Shown one piece after another: positions 8,934 through 22,135 of a DNA stretch of 64,000 nucleotides. The DNA is from Pararhizobium polonicum (lineage in GTDB: Bacteria > Pseudomonadota > Alphaproteobacteria > Rhizobiales > Rhizobiaceae), in NCBI RefSeq assembly GCF_001687365.1, contig NZ_LGLV01000011.1:186001-250000 (forward strand), read 5' to 3'. Position 1 is the stretch's first letter. The number at the start of each line of letters is the position of its first letter. The notes beneath the pieces were generated by a model that did no database searches, was not told where the DNA came from, and saw only the letters and a list, made by a program, of their open reading frames with translations. The position numbers and the translations under genes were made by a program.

Positions 8934-10748
8934 TCACTGCACAGTTTCATCCCACCACGTCGGCAGCTGATAGCCGTAGAGCGGCACGACGCTCGGCCGG
9001 CCGATGCGTTTCTCGCGGGCGACCCATTGCGAGCCGACGTGATAGAGCGGCACGAGATAGAAACTCGAGACGAGCAGCCGGTCATGGGCGCGGACCGCTG
9101 CCGTAAAGTCTTCAACGGTCTTGGCCTGGAGGATGGCGTTGACCAAGGTGTCGACATCCTTGCTGGCGACGCCGGCGAAGTTCGAGCTGCCTTGCTGGTC
9201 GCGCGACTGGGACCCCCAATAGGAAATCTGCTCGATCCCCGGCGAAAGCGAAGACGGAAACGACTTGATGATAATGTCGTAGTCGAAGGACTGGCTGCGC
9301 TGCTGATATTGCGAATCGTCGACGGTGCGCACGGACGCGACGATTCCAAGCGCTGCAAGGAAGCGCTGGTAGGCGAGCGCCATTTTTTCCTGACCCTCGT
9401 TCTGGGTCATGATCTCGAAGGCGAGCGGGGTGCCCTTCTCGTTGACCATCTTGCCGTCCTTGATGCTGTAACCGGCTTCGCGCAGCAGCGTCACCGCCTC
9501 GCGCAGCACGTTGCGGTCGCGCCCGGAAGCGTCCGTGACCGGCAGGCGATAGGTGCCGTCGAGGACCGATGGATTGATTCGGTTGCGGATATCGCCGAGC
9601 AGCGACAGTTCGCGGTCATCGGCCGCCACGCCGAGATAGGACAGTCCGGAATTCTGCCAGAAGCTCTGCGTGCGGGTATAGGCGTTGTCGTACAGGTTCT
9701 TGTTCACCCATTCGAAATCGAAGACCAGCGCCAGGCCCTGGCGAAGCTTGGCATTCTCGAACATCGGACGGCGCGTATTGAAGACGAAGCCAAGCATGCC
9801 GGAAGGGGTCTTCGGGGTAAACGTGTCCTTGATCACCTTGCCCGACTGGATCGCCGGGAAGTTATAGCTGCGCGACCATTTCGTCGGGCTACCTTCCGGA
9901 TAGATGTCGATCTCGCCCTTCTTGAAGGCCTCGAACAGCGAATTGTCCTGCAGGAAATATTCGACGGAAATCTCGTCGTAATTGTCGAAGCCGACTTTCG
10001 TGGGCAGGTCCTTGGCCCAGTAGTCGGGATTACGCTTGTAGACGATCCGTTCGCCCGGTTTGACCTCGGCAACACGGTACGGTCCAGAGCCGAGCGGAAA
10101 TTTCAGCGATGTCTGGTCGAATGTTGCCACGTCGGTCGCATGTTTCGGCAGGATCGGCGTCATGGCGATCAAGAGCGGAAATTCGCGGTCGGCCTGATCG
10201 TTGAAGGTGAAGCGGACGCTGCGGTCGCCAACCTTTTCCATTTTCTCGACTTTCGCCAGCCGGGTGCTGAAGGGTACGCGCCCCTTGTCGCGAAACAGCT
10301 CGAAGGTGAAGATGACGTCTTCCGGCGTGACCGGCTGTCCGTCGGCCCATTTCGCCTTCGGATTGAGGTTGAACTGGATGAAGGTGCGGTCGTCGTCCCA
10401 TTCGACGGTCTCGGCCAGCAGGCCATAGAGCGAAAAGGCCTCGTCGCGGGAACGCTGCATCAGCGAATCATAGATGAGATTGCCGTATTCCGGATCCAGC
10501 ATGCCGCGCGCCGTGGTGCGCATGCTTTTCAGGATGAACGGGTTGAGGCTGTCGAATGTGCCGACGACGCCATAGGAGACATGGCCGCCCTTCTTCACAT
10601 CCGGCTTGACATAAGGGAAGTTCTTGAAATCGGCGGGCAGGGCGGGTTCGCCATGCATGGCGATGCCGTGAACCGGCTCGGCCTTTGCCGCCATGCCCAT
10701 ACCAAGAGTGGCCAGCAGCGAAATCATACCCAAAAATAGTGCGCGCAA
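8934..10748 (-). CDS. Extracellular peptide-binding protein of an ABC transporter (YejA-like)
   Basis: About 604 residues, family SBP_bac_5. The N-terminus has a signal peptide (FLGMISLLATLGMGMAAKA) followed by EPVHGIAMHGEPALP, a start typical of YejA-type binding proteins. Further in are YGVVGTFDSLNPFILK and SGPYRVAEVKPG. A TTG start is chosen because a perfect AGGAGG lies 5 bases before it; the first in-frame ATG, seven codons later, lacks a good site. No permease or ATPase genes of the transporter are adjacent here. Confidence 0.87.
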   Translation of the reverse strand: MRALFLGMISLLATLGMGMAAKAEPVHGIAMHGEPALPADFKNFPYVKPDVKKGGHVSYGVVGTFDSLNPFILKSMRTTARGMLDPEYGNLIYDSLMQRSRDEAFSLYGLLAETVEWDDDRTFIQFNLNPKAKWADGQPVTPEDVIFTFELFRDKGRVPFSTRLAKVEKMEKVGDRSVRFTFNDQADREFPLLIAMTPILPKHATDVATFDQTSLKFPLGSGPYRVAEVKPGERIVYKRNPDYWAKDLPTKVGFDNYDEISVEYFLQDNSLFEAFKKGEIDIYPEGSPTKWSRSYNFPAIQSGKVIKDTFTPKTPSGMLGFVFNTRRPMFENAKLRQGLALVFDFEWVNKNLYDNAYTRTQSFWQNSGLSYLGVAADDRELSLLGDIRNRINPSVLDGTYRLPVTDASGRDRNVLREAVTLLREAGYSIKDGKMVNEKGTPLAFEIMTQNEGQEKMALAYQRFLAALGIVASVRTVDDSQYQQRSQSFDYDIIIKSFPSSLSPGIEQISYWGSQSRDQQGSSNFAGVASKDVDTLVNAILQAKTVEDFTAAVRAHDRLLVSSFYLVPLYHVGSQWVAREKRIGRPSVVPLYGYQLPTWWDETVQ

Positions 10749-11032
10749 GCCCGCCTCCTGCTGTCGTCGGCCATGTGAATCACGGCAAATTATCACGTTG
10801 ACCGGCATTTCCAACCGGAAGATACTGTAAAAGGCCCATGCCGGCTCAAGAGTTGATCGCAAAAAATTTACGGAAAGACTGGATATCCGTGGCCGCTCAC
10901 TGTAACAGGTGTTCCCGGAGACGAGGGTCATGCAATTGCCTTATTTGCCCAACAGGAGAGCGGGCAGCTGACCATTGATGACGAGCGGCCTAAGACAGCT
11001 CAGACACCGGAATTCAGGAGACGGATATCGTT

Positions 11033-11665
11033 ATGATCTTCAAGTCGAACTTCACCAAGAAGGCTGCACTGTCGGCATTTGCCGGCGCGGTTGCGGTTGC
11101 CGCCATGCCTGTTGCGTCCTTTGCGCAGGAGCAGGCCGCCGGCCGTCCGCCGCAGGGCTGGTTCAAGGTCTGCACCAAGCAGGAAGACAACGATGTCTGC
11201 ATCGTGCAGAACCTCCTGACGGCCAACAACGGCCAGCTGATTACGGCCATTGGCCTCATCAGCGTTCAGGGCAAGGTCAACCGCAAGGTGCTGCAGGTTT
11301 CGGTTCCGTCCGCACGTCTGATCCCGCCGGGCATCCAGATGCAGATCGACGGCGGCAAGGGCTCCAAGCTCGACTACGCCATCTGCATGCCGGACAAGTG
11401 CGTCGCAGAAGTTCCGCTGAGCGACGCTGTTCTCGCAAGCTTGAAGAAGGGCGGCGAGGTGGTCTTCACTTCGGTCAACTTCCAGCGTGCCCCGAACCCG
11501 ATCAAGATTTCGCTCGGCGGCTTCACCGGCGTCTTCGACGGCGAGCCGATCGAGCAGTCCAAGCTCGAAGAGCGTCAGCGCCTGCTGCAGGAAGAAATGC
11601 AGAAAAAGGCTGAAGACGCCCGCAAGAAGCTTGAAGAAGCCCAGAAGGCTGCCAAGGCAAACTGA
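11033..11665 (+). CDS. Invasion-associated locus B (IalB) family exported protein
   Basis: A 210-residue protein with a clear signal peptide ending ASFAQ near residue 31. The mature part matches the IalB family, with GWFKVCTK, a cysteine pair in DYAICMPDKC and the segment VFTSVNFQRAPNPIKISLGGF. The last 40 residues form a charged coiled coil rich in K, E and A. IalB proteins are known from Bartonella invasion but are widespread in non-pathogenic rhizobia, where their role is not established. It has a GGAGACGG ribosome site and a very strong terminator right after the stop. Confidence 0.88.
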   Translation: MIFKSNFTKKAALSAFAGAVAVAAMPVASFAQEQAAGRPPQGWFKVCTKQEDNDVCIVQNLLTANNGQLITAIGLISVQGKVNRKVLQVSVPSARLIPPGIQMQIDGGKGSKLDYAICMPDKCVAEVPLSDAVLASLKKGGEVVFTSVNFQRAPNPIKISLGGFTGVFDGEPIEQSKLEERQRLLQEEMQKKAEDARKKLEEAQKAAKAN

Positions 11666-11680
11666 TTGCCGATCCAATCC

Positions 11681-11722
11681 AACAAAACAGCCCGGACGAA
11701 ATCTCGTCCGGGCTGTTTTGTT
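11681..11722 (+). terminator. Strong intrinsic terminator after the IalB-family gene
   Basis: A perfect 19-bp inverted repeat with a 4-base loop (AATC), GC core GCCCGGACGA and T/A-rich ends. The symmetry means it can also end transcription of hspQ from the other strand. Confidence 0.9.
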
Positions 11723-11754
11723 TTCAGACAATGGTCATCGGCAGTGAATGATTG

Positions 11755-12087
11755 TCAGTGTTGGACGACCGCTTTCGGCTTGTACTGGCCAACGGTCTCC
11801 GGATCGAAGAAGGCATTCACCTGCGAGTGGCGCACGGGCATTCCGCTCTCATCCGAAACGAGATTCTGTTCGGAGACATAGGCGACATATTCCGTCTCGT
11901 CGTTCTCCGCCAGCAGATGGTAAAACGGCTGGTCCTTGGTCGGGCGGACCTCGGCGGGAATCGAATTCCACCATTCCTCGGTGTTGGCATATTCCGGATC
12001 GACATCGAATATGACGCCGCGGAATGGAAACACGCGATGGCGAACAACCTGTCCAATCTGAAATTTTGCGTCTCTTTGTTTCATCAT
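11755..12087 (-). CDS. hspQ: Heat shock protein HspQ (YccV family)
   Basis: A 110-residue member of the HspQ/hemimethylated-DNA-binding (YccV) family. Family features seen are KFQIGQVVRHRVFPFRGVI at the start and QPFYHLLAENDETEYVAYV in the middle. In enterobacteria HspQ is a specificity enhancer of the Lon protease. It starts with two consecutive ATG codons; the first has an AAGGA site 7 bases upstream. It stands alone, between the IalB terminator and the divergent coiled-coil gene. Confidence 0.92.
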   Translation of the reverse strand: MMKQRDAKFQIGQVVRHRVFPFRGVIFDVDPEYANTEEWWNSIPAEVRPTKDQPFYHLLAENDETEYVAYVSEQNLVSDESGMPVRHSQVNAFFDPETVGQYKPKAVVQH

Positions 12088-12271
12088 GTTAGGTTCCTTT
12101 CGCCTTCATATGTGGTGGTTTTTCATCAAACATCAAGTGCGAAGCGCAGGCGGCGGCGGGCGTATGCCGGTCGCAGAATTGAGGCGCAGGTGCAACTGAT
12201 GCCATTGCTTGCCTCTCCGGGAAATTCATCGTACCTCCTTTGATGGAGCGTTCTTCGGTGGTGGATACGGC

Positions 12272-13312
12272 ATGAGCAATCAGTGGGGCAGGAACAATCA
12301 GGTGACACGCGGCGGCGGTTCGTCCAGCCTGTTGCTGCCGGCTGTTCTGTGCCTGTTGCTGGCTGCCGCCGGCGGCTATTTCTGGTTTGCCCGCCAGCAG
12401 ATGCAGACGGAAATCGCCGCATTGACGGCGCAGACGGACTCGCTGAGGGATGAACTGGCTGCGGTAACGGCAGAGAAGGACACGGCGAACAGCAATCTGG
12501 CCGAACTCAAAAGGAATTCCGGAAGCTGGGCAGGCGAACTCGAAAAAGACTATGCCGACCTGACGCTGAACGAAGTTCCCAAGCTCCATCGCCTGCTCGA
12601 CAAGCGCGACGCCGATATCTCCGCGCTTGAAAAGCTGCTTTCGACGGAAAAGACGGCGGCGAAAACCGCGGCGGATGATTTTACCGCGACGATTGCCGGG
12701 CTCACGCAACAGTTAAGCACGGCGAAGGCCGAGGTTGCCGACGCCCGTACACAGGTCCAAAACCTCAGTACCGATAAGGCCGCCCTGAACAAGCAGGTCA
12801 CCGATCTGAAAGCCGCCGTGGAACGGGCCATGGCGGACACCGTGGCTGCGCGCAAGGCACTGGAGCAAAAGGTGACGGAGGCAGAGAAAAAGCCGCCAAC
12901 CTTCAAGTCCGCACTCGATCTGGCGCGTGACGTACAGATCCAGACGCTGGAGCAAAGTCTCGCCGACGAGCGCCGCAAGGTCGAGGCGCTCGAGACGCAG
13001 CTTGAGGATCAGGCCGCTGTTGCCGGAAAGACGACCGTCGTTCCGTCCGATACGCCTGCAATCGACAAACCGGTAGCCGAAACCGAAGAGACCGTTCCAG
13101 CCGCGGGATTGAAGCCGCGCGATCGCTCGATGGTGGACAAGATCATCGGCGCAACGCGCGGTGTGAGCTTACTGGACGATGAAAAGAAACAGCGTCTCAA
13201 AGACCGGCTGGTATCGGGCGCTTGTGTCACGGATGCGCTGGAAGACGCTTTCGGCAGGGTGCCGTTGATCCTGATGCGCAACCTGATGCGCGATTTTAAG
13301 AGTGACTGCTGA
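12272..13312 (+). CDS. Membrane-anchored coiled-coil protein of unknown function
   Basis: A 346-residue protein I do not recognise. Residues 1-16 are polar, residues about 17-40 form one transmembrane helix (SLLLPAVLCLLLAAAGGYFWF), and about 200 residues then form an alanine/lysine/glutamate coiled coil. A proline-rich linker leads to a compact basic C-terminal segment, DRSMVDKIIGATRGVSLLDD to the end, with two cysteines (GACVTDA and the final DC). The layout suggests a bitopic envelope protein with a long rod. The start was placed at MSNQWGRN; an in-frame ATG 21 codons earlier is possible. It lies 48 bases before the TAXI gene and may be cotranscribed. Confidence 0.75.
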   Translation: MSNQWGRNNQVTRGGGSSSLLLPAVLCLLLAAAGGYFWFARQQMQTEIAALTAQTDSLRDELAAVTAEKDTANSNLAELKRNSGSWAGELEKDYADLTLNEVPKLHRLLDKRDADISALEKLLSTEKTAAKTAADDFTATIAGLTQQLSTAKAEVADARTQVQNLSTDKAALNKQVTDLKAAVERAMADTVAARKALEQKVTEAEKKPPTFKSALDLARDVQIQTLEQSLADERRKVEALETQLEDQAAVAGKTTVVPSDTPAIDKPVAETEETVPAAGLKPRDRSMVDKIIGATRGVSLLDDEKKQRLKDRLVSGACVTDALEDAFGRVPLILMRNLMRDFKSDC

Positions 13313-13360
13313 CAAACCGGCATCCGCCTTACCGGGGCGGACGGCCTTTTGGGAGAAGAT

Positions 13361-14398
13361 ATGATGTTTCGACAGGCCATTGCTGCCGCAACGATCCTTG
13401 CAGCCGTTTCGCTCGCCCCGCCATCGGCGGCCGAATTCGAAAAGAACATCATGACCGGCGGGCCGCAAGGCACCTATATCCAGATCGGACGGGACGTCGC
13501 AACGCTCGGCAAGACATGCGGCCTGACGCTCAACGTCAAGGAATCGGCCGGCTCGCTCGAAAACTTCGTCGGCGTGCGCAACAGCAGGAACACCCAGTTC
13601 GGCATCGTCCAGAGCGACGTGCTGGAATATCTGAAAACCTTCGAGGCTGACGATCCGGAGGTGCAGCAGGCGGTGCGCGGCGTGCGCATCATGTTCCCGC
13701 TCTACAATGAGGAAATCCATGTTCTGGCGCGCGCCGACATCAAGGACATGGGCGGTCTTGCCGGCAAAAAGGTTGCCGTCGGCGTCAAGGACAGCGGCAC
13801 CTTTCTCACATCGTCTCTGATCCTCGATATCCTGCAGGTAAAGACCGGCGAGCGGGTGCCGCTCAACCCCGACGCCGCCTTGCCGAAACTGCTGTCCGGC
13901 GAAATCGATGCGTTCTTCTATGTGGCCGGTGCGCCGGCAGCACTGTTCAAGAACAATCCGATCGACGGGGCCAGGTTCCATCTCGTGCCGATCACCGAGG
14001 CGCCGTTGCTGGCAACCTATACGCGGTCGCGCATCGCCGGCGGAACCTATGACTTCCAGAAGGATCCCGTTGACCTGATCGCCGTCAAGGCTGTGATGAT
14101 GACCTATGATTATGACGTCAAGCGCAATGCCTACCAGCGCGAAAGCTGCAAGGCGGTGTCGGAGTTCTCCAGCCTCATTCTCAACAATCTCGACAAGCTG
14201 CAGGAGACCGGCCATCCGAAATGGAAGGACGTCGATCTGACGGCACTGCCACCCGGCTGGCAGGTTGGTATCTGCGTCAAGGCCGGCATGGCGATCGACT
14301 ACAAGCCGGCATGCAAGGTGCCGGAAGCGGTGAGCCAGCAGCCGGATGGCAACGAGGAATATCTCAACCTCCTGAAGCAGCGGCTGAAGAAGAACTGA
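13361..14398 (+). CDS. TAXI-family TRAP transporter solute receptor
   Basis: A 345-residue periplasmic binding protein with a signal peptide (AATILAAVSLAPPSAA). The TAXI signature is visible as MTGGPQGTYIQIGRDVA, with ESAGSLENFVGVRN after it and a middle domain GLAGKKVAVGVKDSGT. TAXI receptors usually serve a fused DctQM permease, and none is adjacent. It carries an extra C-terminal region with paired cysteines (ESCKAV, VGICVKAG, PACKVP). The ribosome site GGGAGAAG precedes the first of two ATG codons. A perfect hairpin ends the unit. Confidence 0.88.
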   Translation: MMFRQAIAAATILAAVSLAPPSAAEFEKNIMTGGPQGTYIQIGRDVATLGKTCGLTLNVKESAGSLENFVGVRNSRNTQFGIVQSDVLEYLKTFEADDPEVQQAVRGVRIMFPLYNEEIHVLARADIKDMGGLAGKKVAVGVKDSGTFLTSSLILDILQVKTGERVPLNPDAALPKLLSGEIDAFFYVAGAPAALFKNNPIDGARFHLVPITEAPLLATYTRSRIAGGTYDFQKDPVDLIAVKAVMMTYDYDVKRNAYQRESCKAVSEFSSLILNNLDKLQETGHPKWKDVDLTALPPGWQVGICVKAGMAIDYKPACKVPEAVSQQPDGNEEYLNLLKQRLKKN

Positions 14399-14416
14399 GC
14401 TGAGCATAGCGTTTGA

Positions 14417-14458
14417 AAACAAAAGGCCGGCTTCGCATGCGAAGCCGGCCTTTTGTTT
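14417..14458. terminator. Bidirectional terminator between the TAXI gene and glnA
   Basis: An 18-bp perfect stem (core AAGGCCGGCTTC) around GCATGC, with A and T runs at both ends. It separates two converging genes. Confidence 0.9.
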
Positions 14459-14494
14459 GAGATGGACCCGCCAGGGCGGGCCCGGAACCGGCTG

Positions 14495-15904
14495 TTAAGC
14501 CGAGTAGTACATGTCGAATTCGACCGGATGCGGGGTCATTTCGAAACGCATGACTTCGACCATCTTCAGTTCGATATAGGCATCGATCTGATCGTCGTCG
14601 AAGACGCCGCCGGCTGTCAGGAACTTGCGGTCCTTGTCGAGGCTTTCGAGCGCTTCGCGCAGCGAGCCGCAGACGGTCGGGATCTTCTTCAGTTCCTTCG
14701 GCGGCAGATCATAGAGATCCTTGTCCATGGCCTTGCCGGGATGGATCTTGTTCTTGATGCCGTCGAGGCCGGCCATCAGCATGGCGGCAAAGCCGAGATA
14801 CGGGTTTGCCAGCGGATCGGGGAAGCGAACTTCGACGCGCTTCGACTTCGGACCGGTCCCGAACGGAATACGGCAGGAGGCGGAACGGTTGCGGGCCGAA
14901 TAGGCGAGCAGAACCGGCGCTTCATAGCCCGGAACCAGACGCTTGTAGGAGTTGGTCGTCGGGTTAGTGAAGGCATTGATCGCCTTGGCATGCTTGATGA
15001 TGCCGCCGATGTAGAACAGGCAGGACTCCGACAGGCCGGCATATTCGTCGCCGGCGAAGGTCGGCTTGCCGTCCTTCCAGATCGACTGGTGCACGTGCAT
15101 GCCCGAGCCGTTGTCGCCGAAGATCGGCTTCGGCATGAAGGTTGCCGTCTTGCCATAGGCGTTGGCGACCTGATGGACGACGTACTTGTAGATCTGGATC
15201 TTGTCGGCGTTGCGCACCAGCGTGTCGAACTTGACGCCGAGCTCGTGCTGGGCGGCGGCCACTTCGTGGTGCTGCTTTTCGACGGTGACGCCCATTTCGG
15301 TCAGAACCGTCAGCATTTCGGAACGCATGTCCTGGCAGCTGTCGATCGGCGGAACGGGGAAATAGCCGCCCTTGACGCGCGGACGATGGCCGAGGTTGCC
15401 GGTTTCGTAGTCGGTGTCGTCGTTGGACGGCAGTTCCGACGAGTCGAGCTTGAAGCCGGTGTTGTAGGGGTCGGCCTTGTACTTCACGTCGTCGAAGACG
15501 AAGAATTCCGGTTCCGGACCAACGAAGATGGTGTCGCCGATGCCGGATGCCTTGAGGTAGGCTTCGGCCTTCTTGGCGATGCCGCGCGGATCGCGGTTAT
15601 AGGCTTCGCCGGAGACCGGGTCGAGAATGTCGCAGACGATGACCATGGTGGACTGGGCAAAGAAGGGATCCATGTGCACGGTTGCCGGATCGGGCATCAG
15701 CACCATGTCGGATTCATTGATGGCCTTCCAGCCGCCGATCGACGAGCCGTCGAACATGACGCCGTCGGCGAACATGTCCTCATCAACACAGCCGACGTCC
15801 ATGGTTACGTGCTGCAGCTTGCCCTTCGGGTCCGTGAAGCGCAGATCAACGAACTTGACGTCGTTATCCTTGATTTGCTTGAGGATATCATTTGCAGTCG
15901 TCAT
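14495..15904 (-). CDS. glnA: Glutamine synthetase, type I
   Basis: A 469-residue GSI enzyme that makes glutamine from glutamate, ammonia and ATP. The N-terminal beta-grasp domain has [18 protein letters not shown], and the active-site segments [15 protein letters not shown] ([11 protein letters not shown]) and [11 protein letters not shown] follow. The adenylylation tyrosine is present in [10 protein letters not shown] near residue 397, so control by GlnE is expected. It lies 60 bases downstream of glnB on the same strand, the classic alphaproteobacterial order, and probably shares the nitrogen-controlled promoter. Confidence 0.97.
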   Translation of the reverse strand: MTTANDILKQIKDNDVKFVDLRFTDPKGKLQHVTMDVGCVDEDMFADGVMFDGSSIGGWKAINESDMVLMPDPATVHMDPFFAQSTMVIVCDILDPVSGEAYNRDPRGIAKKAEAYLKASGIGDTIFVGPEPEFFVFDDVKYKADPYNTGFKLDSSELPSNDDTDYETGNLGHRPRVKGGYFPVPPIDSCQDMRSEMLTVLTEMGVTVEKQHHEVAAAQHELGVKFDTLVRNADKIQIYKYVVHQVANAYGKTATFMPKPIFGDNGSGMHVHQSIWKDGKPTFAGDEYAGLSESCLFYIGGIIKHAKAINAFTNPTTNSYKRLVPGYEAPVLLAYSARNRSASCRIPFGTGPKSKRVEVRFPDPLANPYLGFAAMLMAGLDGIKNKIHPGKAMDKDLYDLPPKELKKIPTVCGSLREALESLDKDRKFLTAGGVFDDDQIDAYIELKMVEVMRFEMTPHPVEFDMYYSA

Positions 15905-15964
15905 GTTTTGTAAGTCCCTCTTTTGAGATGACGAGGTAGAGCCCGAACCGAACGGCCGGGCGGA

Positions 15965-16587
<623 letters not shown>

Positions 16588-16640
16588 TAGGCTGGCGTTT
16601 TATGCTTGTCGGTTCACCGGCTTGGGGGCATTTTGTTGCC

Positions 16641-18119
16641 ATGCCAGTTGACCGGGACGATTCCATCATAACCCCTGCCGAAATGTCCGCGATCGATCGC
16701 GACGCGGCGCTGTCGGGGATCGACAGTTTCAGGCTCATGACCTCCGCGGGCACGGCCGTTTCGGCGGCCGCCTTGCGGCTTTATCCGCAGGCGTTGCGGT
16801 TTGTCGTCCTGTGCGGGCCCGGCAACAACGGCGGCGATGGATATATTGCCGCCGCCGCCTTGCACGCGAGCGGAGCGCAGGTTGCGGTCCATGCTCTCGG
16901 CGATCCCGCCCATCTGAAAGGCGATGCCGCCCGTGCCTGTGCGGGATGGGGGCATGCCGGCGAACCGCTGGCGAAATACAGGCCCAGGCCAGGCGACATC
17001 GTCATCGATGCCCTGTTCGGCGCCGGCCTGTCGCGCGCCGTGCCGGATGAGGTGGCGGCCGTGATGCGCGCCGTCGGGAGCGAGCAGCTGCCGGTTATCG
17101 CGGTGGACTTGCCGTCCGGCGTTGACGGCCGCACGGGGCAGGTGCTGGGCGAGAGTTTTCACGCCAGCCATACCGTCACGTTCATGGCGCGAAAGCCGGG
17201 GCATCTGCTGCTGCCGGGCCGCACGCTCTGCGGCAGCCTGGAAGTGTTCGATATCGGCATCCCGCAACGCATCTTGGCTGCCCACACAAGCGGGCTGAGT
17301 GAAAACGGCCCGCATCTCTGGGCCGGACAGGCGCATGCGCTTGATCCGTCGGCCCATAAATTCAAGCGCGGCCATCTCGCGGTTTTCTCCGGCGGCCCGC
17401 TGGCAACGGGTGCGGCGCGGCTTTCGGCAGCGGCCGGATTGAAGGCCGGCGCCGGACTGGTTACGCTGGCGTCGGCCTCCGCCGCGCTCGATGCCAACGC
17501 TGCGCATCTGACAGCCGTGATGCTGAAGGAAATTGGTGATGCCGGCGCTCTTGCGCGCTGGCTTGCCGACAAGCGCATCGGAGCCTTCGTGCTGGGTCCG
17601 GGGTTCGGCGATCTGGAAACAGCCCGCCAATACGCGCTGCTGCTCAACGACCGGGCGCTGGTGCTCGATGCGGACGGGATCACCGCTTTCAAGGACGACC
17701 CGTCCTTGCTTTTCGAGGCTTATGCGCAGGGCGAAACCCATCTGGTCATGACTCCGCACGACGGCGAGTTTGCCCGGCTGTTTCCGGATATCGACGCAGA
17801 CCCAACCCTCTCGAAGGTCGACCGCGCCATCGCGGCCGCCAAGCGCAGTCATGCCGTCATCGTCTACAAGGGCGCCGATACGGTGATCGCATCGCCCGAT
17901 GGCCGCGCCGCAATCAACACCAACGCGCCGCCCTGGCTTGCCACGGCCGGATCGGGCGATACGCTCGCCGGCATCATCGGCGCACATCTGGCGCAGGGCA
18001 TGCCCGCCTTCGAAGCCGCCGCAGCGGGTGTCTGGCGCCACGGCCGGGCCGGTGCCAAGGCAGGCGAGGGGCTGACGGCGGAAGACCTGGCCGCGGCGAT
18101 CGAGCCGCTGCCGGCCTGA
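16641..18119 (+). CDS. nnrDE: Bifunctional NAD(P)HX epimerase/dehydratase
   Basis: About 492 residues that repair hydrated NADH and NADPH. The N-terminal half is the epimerase (YjeF_N), with VVLCGPGNNGGDGYIAA and AVDLPSGVDG. The C-terminal half is the ADP/ATP-dependent dehydratase, with the ribokinase-like motif PPWLATAGSGDTLAGIIGA and MTPHDGEFARLF. The start is uncertain: this ATG has only a distant GGGGG, and an in-frame ATG at 16602 would add 13 residues. It ends one base before the end of the converging DUF72 gene. The symbol describes the fusion of the two activities. Confidence 0.9.
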   Translation: MPVDRDDSIITPAEMSAIDRDAALSGIDSFRLMTSAGTAVSAAALRLYPQALRFVVLCGPGNNGGDGYIAAAALHASGAQVAVHALGDPAHLKGDAARACAGWGHAGEPLAKYRPRPGDIVIDALFGAGLSRAVPDEVAAVMRAVGSEQLPVIAVDLPSGVDGRTGQVLGESFHASHTVTFMARKPGHLLLPGRTLCGSLEVFDIGIPQRILAAHTSGLSENGPHLWAGQAHALDPSAHKFKRGHLAVFSGGPLATGAARLSAAAGLKAGAGLVTLASASAALDANAAHLTAVMLKEIGDAGALARWLADKRIGAFVLGPGFGDLETARQYALLLNDRALVLDADGITAFKDDPSLLFEAYAQGETHLVMTPHDGEFARLFPDIDADPTLSKVDRAIAAAKRSHAVIVYKGADTVIASPDGRAAINTNAPPWLATAGSGDTLAGIIGAHLAQGMPAFEAAAAGVWRHGRAGAKAGEGLTAEDLAAAIEPLPA

Positions 18120-18923
18120 TCAGTCGACGCGTTTTTGCAAAGCCCGCGCGCCATTCGGCGCATTGACCTTGCCCTCGGTGATGAAGAAGGCAAACACATC
18201 GCGTGGTTTCTTTTCGGGCTTGCGCGCGGGATCGCCACGTTCGAGCCCATCGACCATACCGCCGGATGCCCAGGTCTTCAGGCGATCAGCCCAGAGATCC
18301 AGCCGCTTGTCATCGTAGCAGGTCGCGACATCGTCGCTGCCGGTCTGCAGGCGCGCATAGACGAAATCCGAGGTCACGTCGGCGATCATCGGATATTCCG
18401 CGTGATCGGCGCAGACGACGGCGACATTGTGTTTCGCCAGCAGTGCCGTGAATTCCGGCGTGCGGAACGAGGGGTGACGGACCTCGACGACATGACGCAG
18501 CGTCAGGCCATCCTGCTTTTCCGGCAAGAGTGCCAGGAAGGCGCCAAAATCACCGGCATCGAACTGTTTGGTCGGCATGAACTGCCAGAGGATGGGGCCG
18601 AGATGCGGTCCCAGCTCCGTCAGTCCCTGACCGAGGAACTTGCCGATCGATTCGCCGGCGTCCGCCAGCACCTTCTTGTTGGTGGCAAAGCGGCTGGCCT
18701 TCAGCGAAAAGACAAAACCGTCGGGGACCTCGGAGGCCCATTTGGCAAAGGTTTCCGGCTTCTGCGACCCATAATAGGTGCCGTTGACCTCGATCACCTT
18801 CAACTGGCTGCTGGCATATTCGAGCTGCCGCTTCTTCGACAGCTTTTCCGGATAGAACGTCCCCTCCCAGGGATCGAAGGTCCAGCCGCCGATACCGCAG
18901 CGGATCGTGCCTGATGTTGACAT
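18120..18923 (-). CDS. DUF72 (YecE-like) family protein
   Basis: A 267-residue TIM-barrel protein of the DUF72 family. Typical features are IRCGIGGWTFDPWEGTFYP at the start, KVIEVNGTYYGSQKPETFAKW, and the segment VVEVRHPSF. The biochemical role of the family is unknown. It begins 24 bases after the uvrA stop on the same strand, with GGGGAAG as ribosome site, so it is probably cotranscribed with uvrA and may share its SOS control. Confidence 0.88.
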   Translation of the reverse strand: MSTSGTIRCGIGGWTFDPWEGTFYPEKLSKKRQLEYASSQLKVIEVNGTYYGSQKPETFAKWASEVPDGFVFSLKASRFATNKKVLADAGESIGKFLGQGLTELGPHLGPILWQFMPTKQFDAGDFGAFLALLPEKQDGLTLRHVVEVRHPSFRTPEFTALLAKHNVAVVCADHAEYPMIADVTSDFVYARLQTGSDDVATCYDDKRLDLWADRLKTWASGGMVDGLERGDPARKPEKKPRDVFAFFITEGKVNAPNGARALQKRVD

Positions 18924-18947
18924 ACTATCTTCCCCTCATTGTCCAGG

Positions 18948-21869
<2,922 letters not shown>

Positions 21870-21993
21870 CGTGCCCAGCTTTGTATCTGCATTGGAAAGC
21901 TCCTATTTAAGTACGGCACAGCGCATGTCGAGGCGCAATCCGAAAAACAGGCCGGCTTCCTGAGTCGGTTGACAAGATATTGCAAATTTATTA

Positions 21994-22008
21994 GAACAAA
22001 TAAAGAAC
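21994..22008 (-). promoter_or_regulatory. LexA (SOS) box between uvrA and ssb
   Basis: On the reverse strand the sequence is GTTC-N7-GTTC with TTTATTT as spacer, which exactly fits the alphaproteobacterial LexA consensus. It lies 125 bases before uvrA and 128 bases before ssb and could control both divergent genes. Confidence 0.8.
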
Positions 22009-22135
22009 AAAATTTGAAATCTGTTGTGGATGACGCAATGCGAAGGGGCGTATGGTTGGCGCTCAGCCGCTAAGATACACGCTCTGAATTTGGAAGCTCG
22101 GCTGCGACGCCGGGCGGGATAACAGGAAAAGCAAG

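Noticed and set aside
14453-15913. A 486-codon frame antisense to glnA
   Set aside because: Covers glnA completely and has no recognisable domain.
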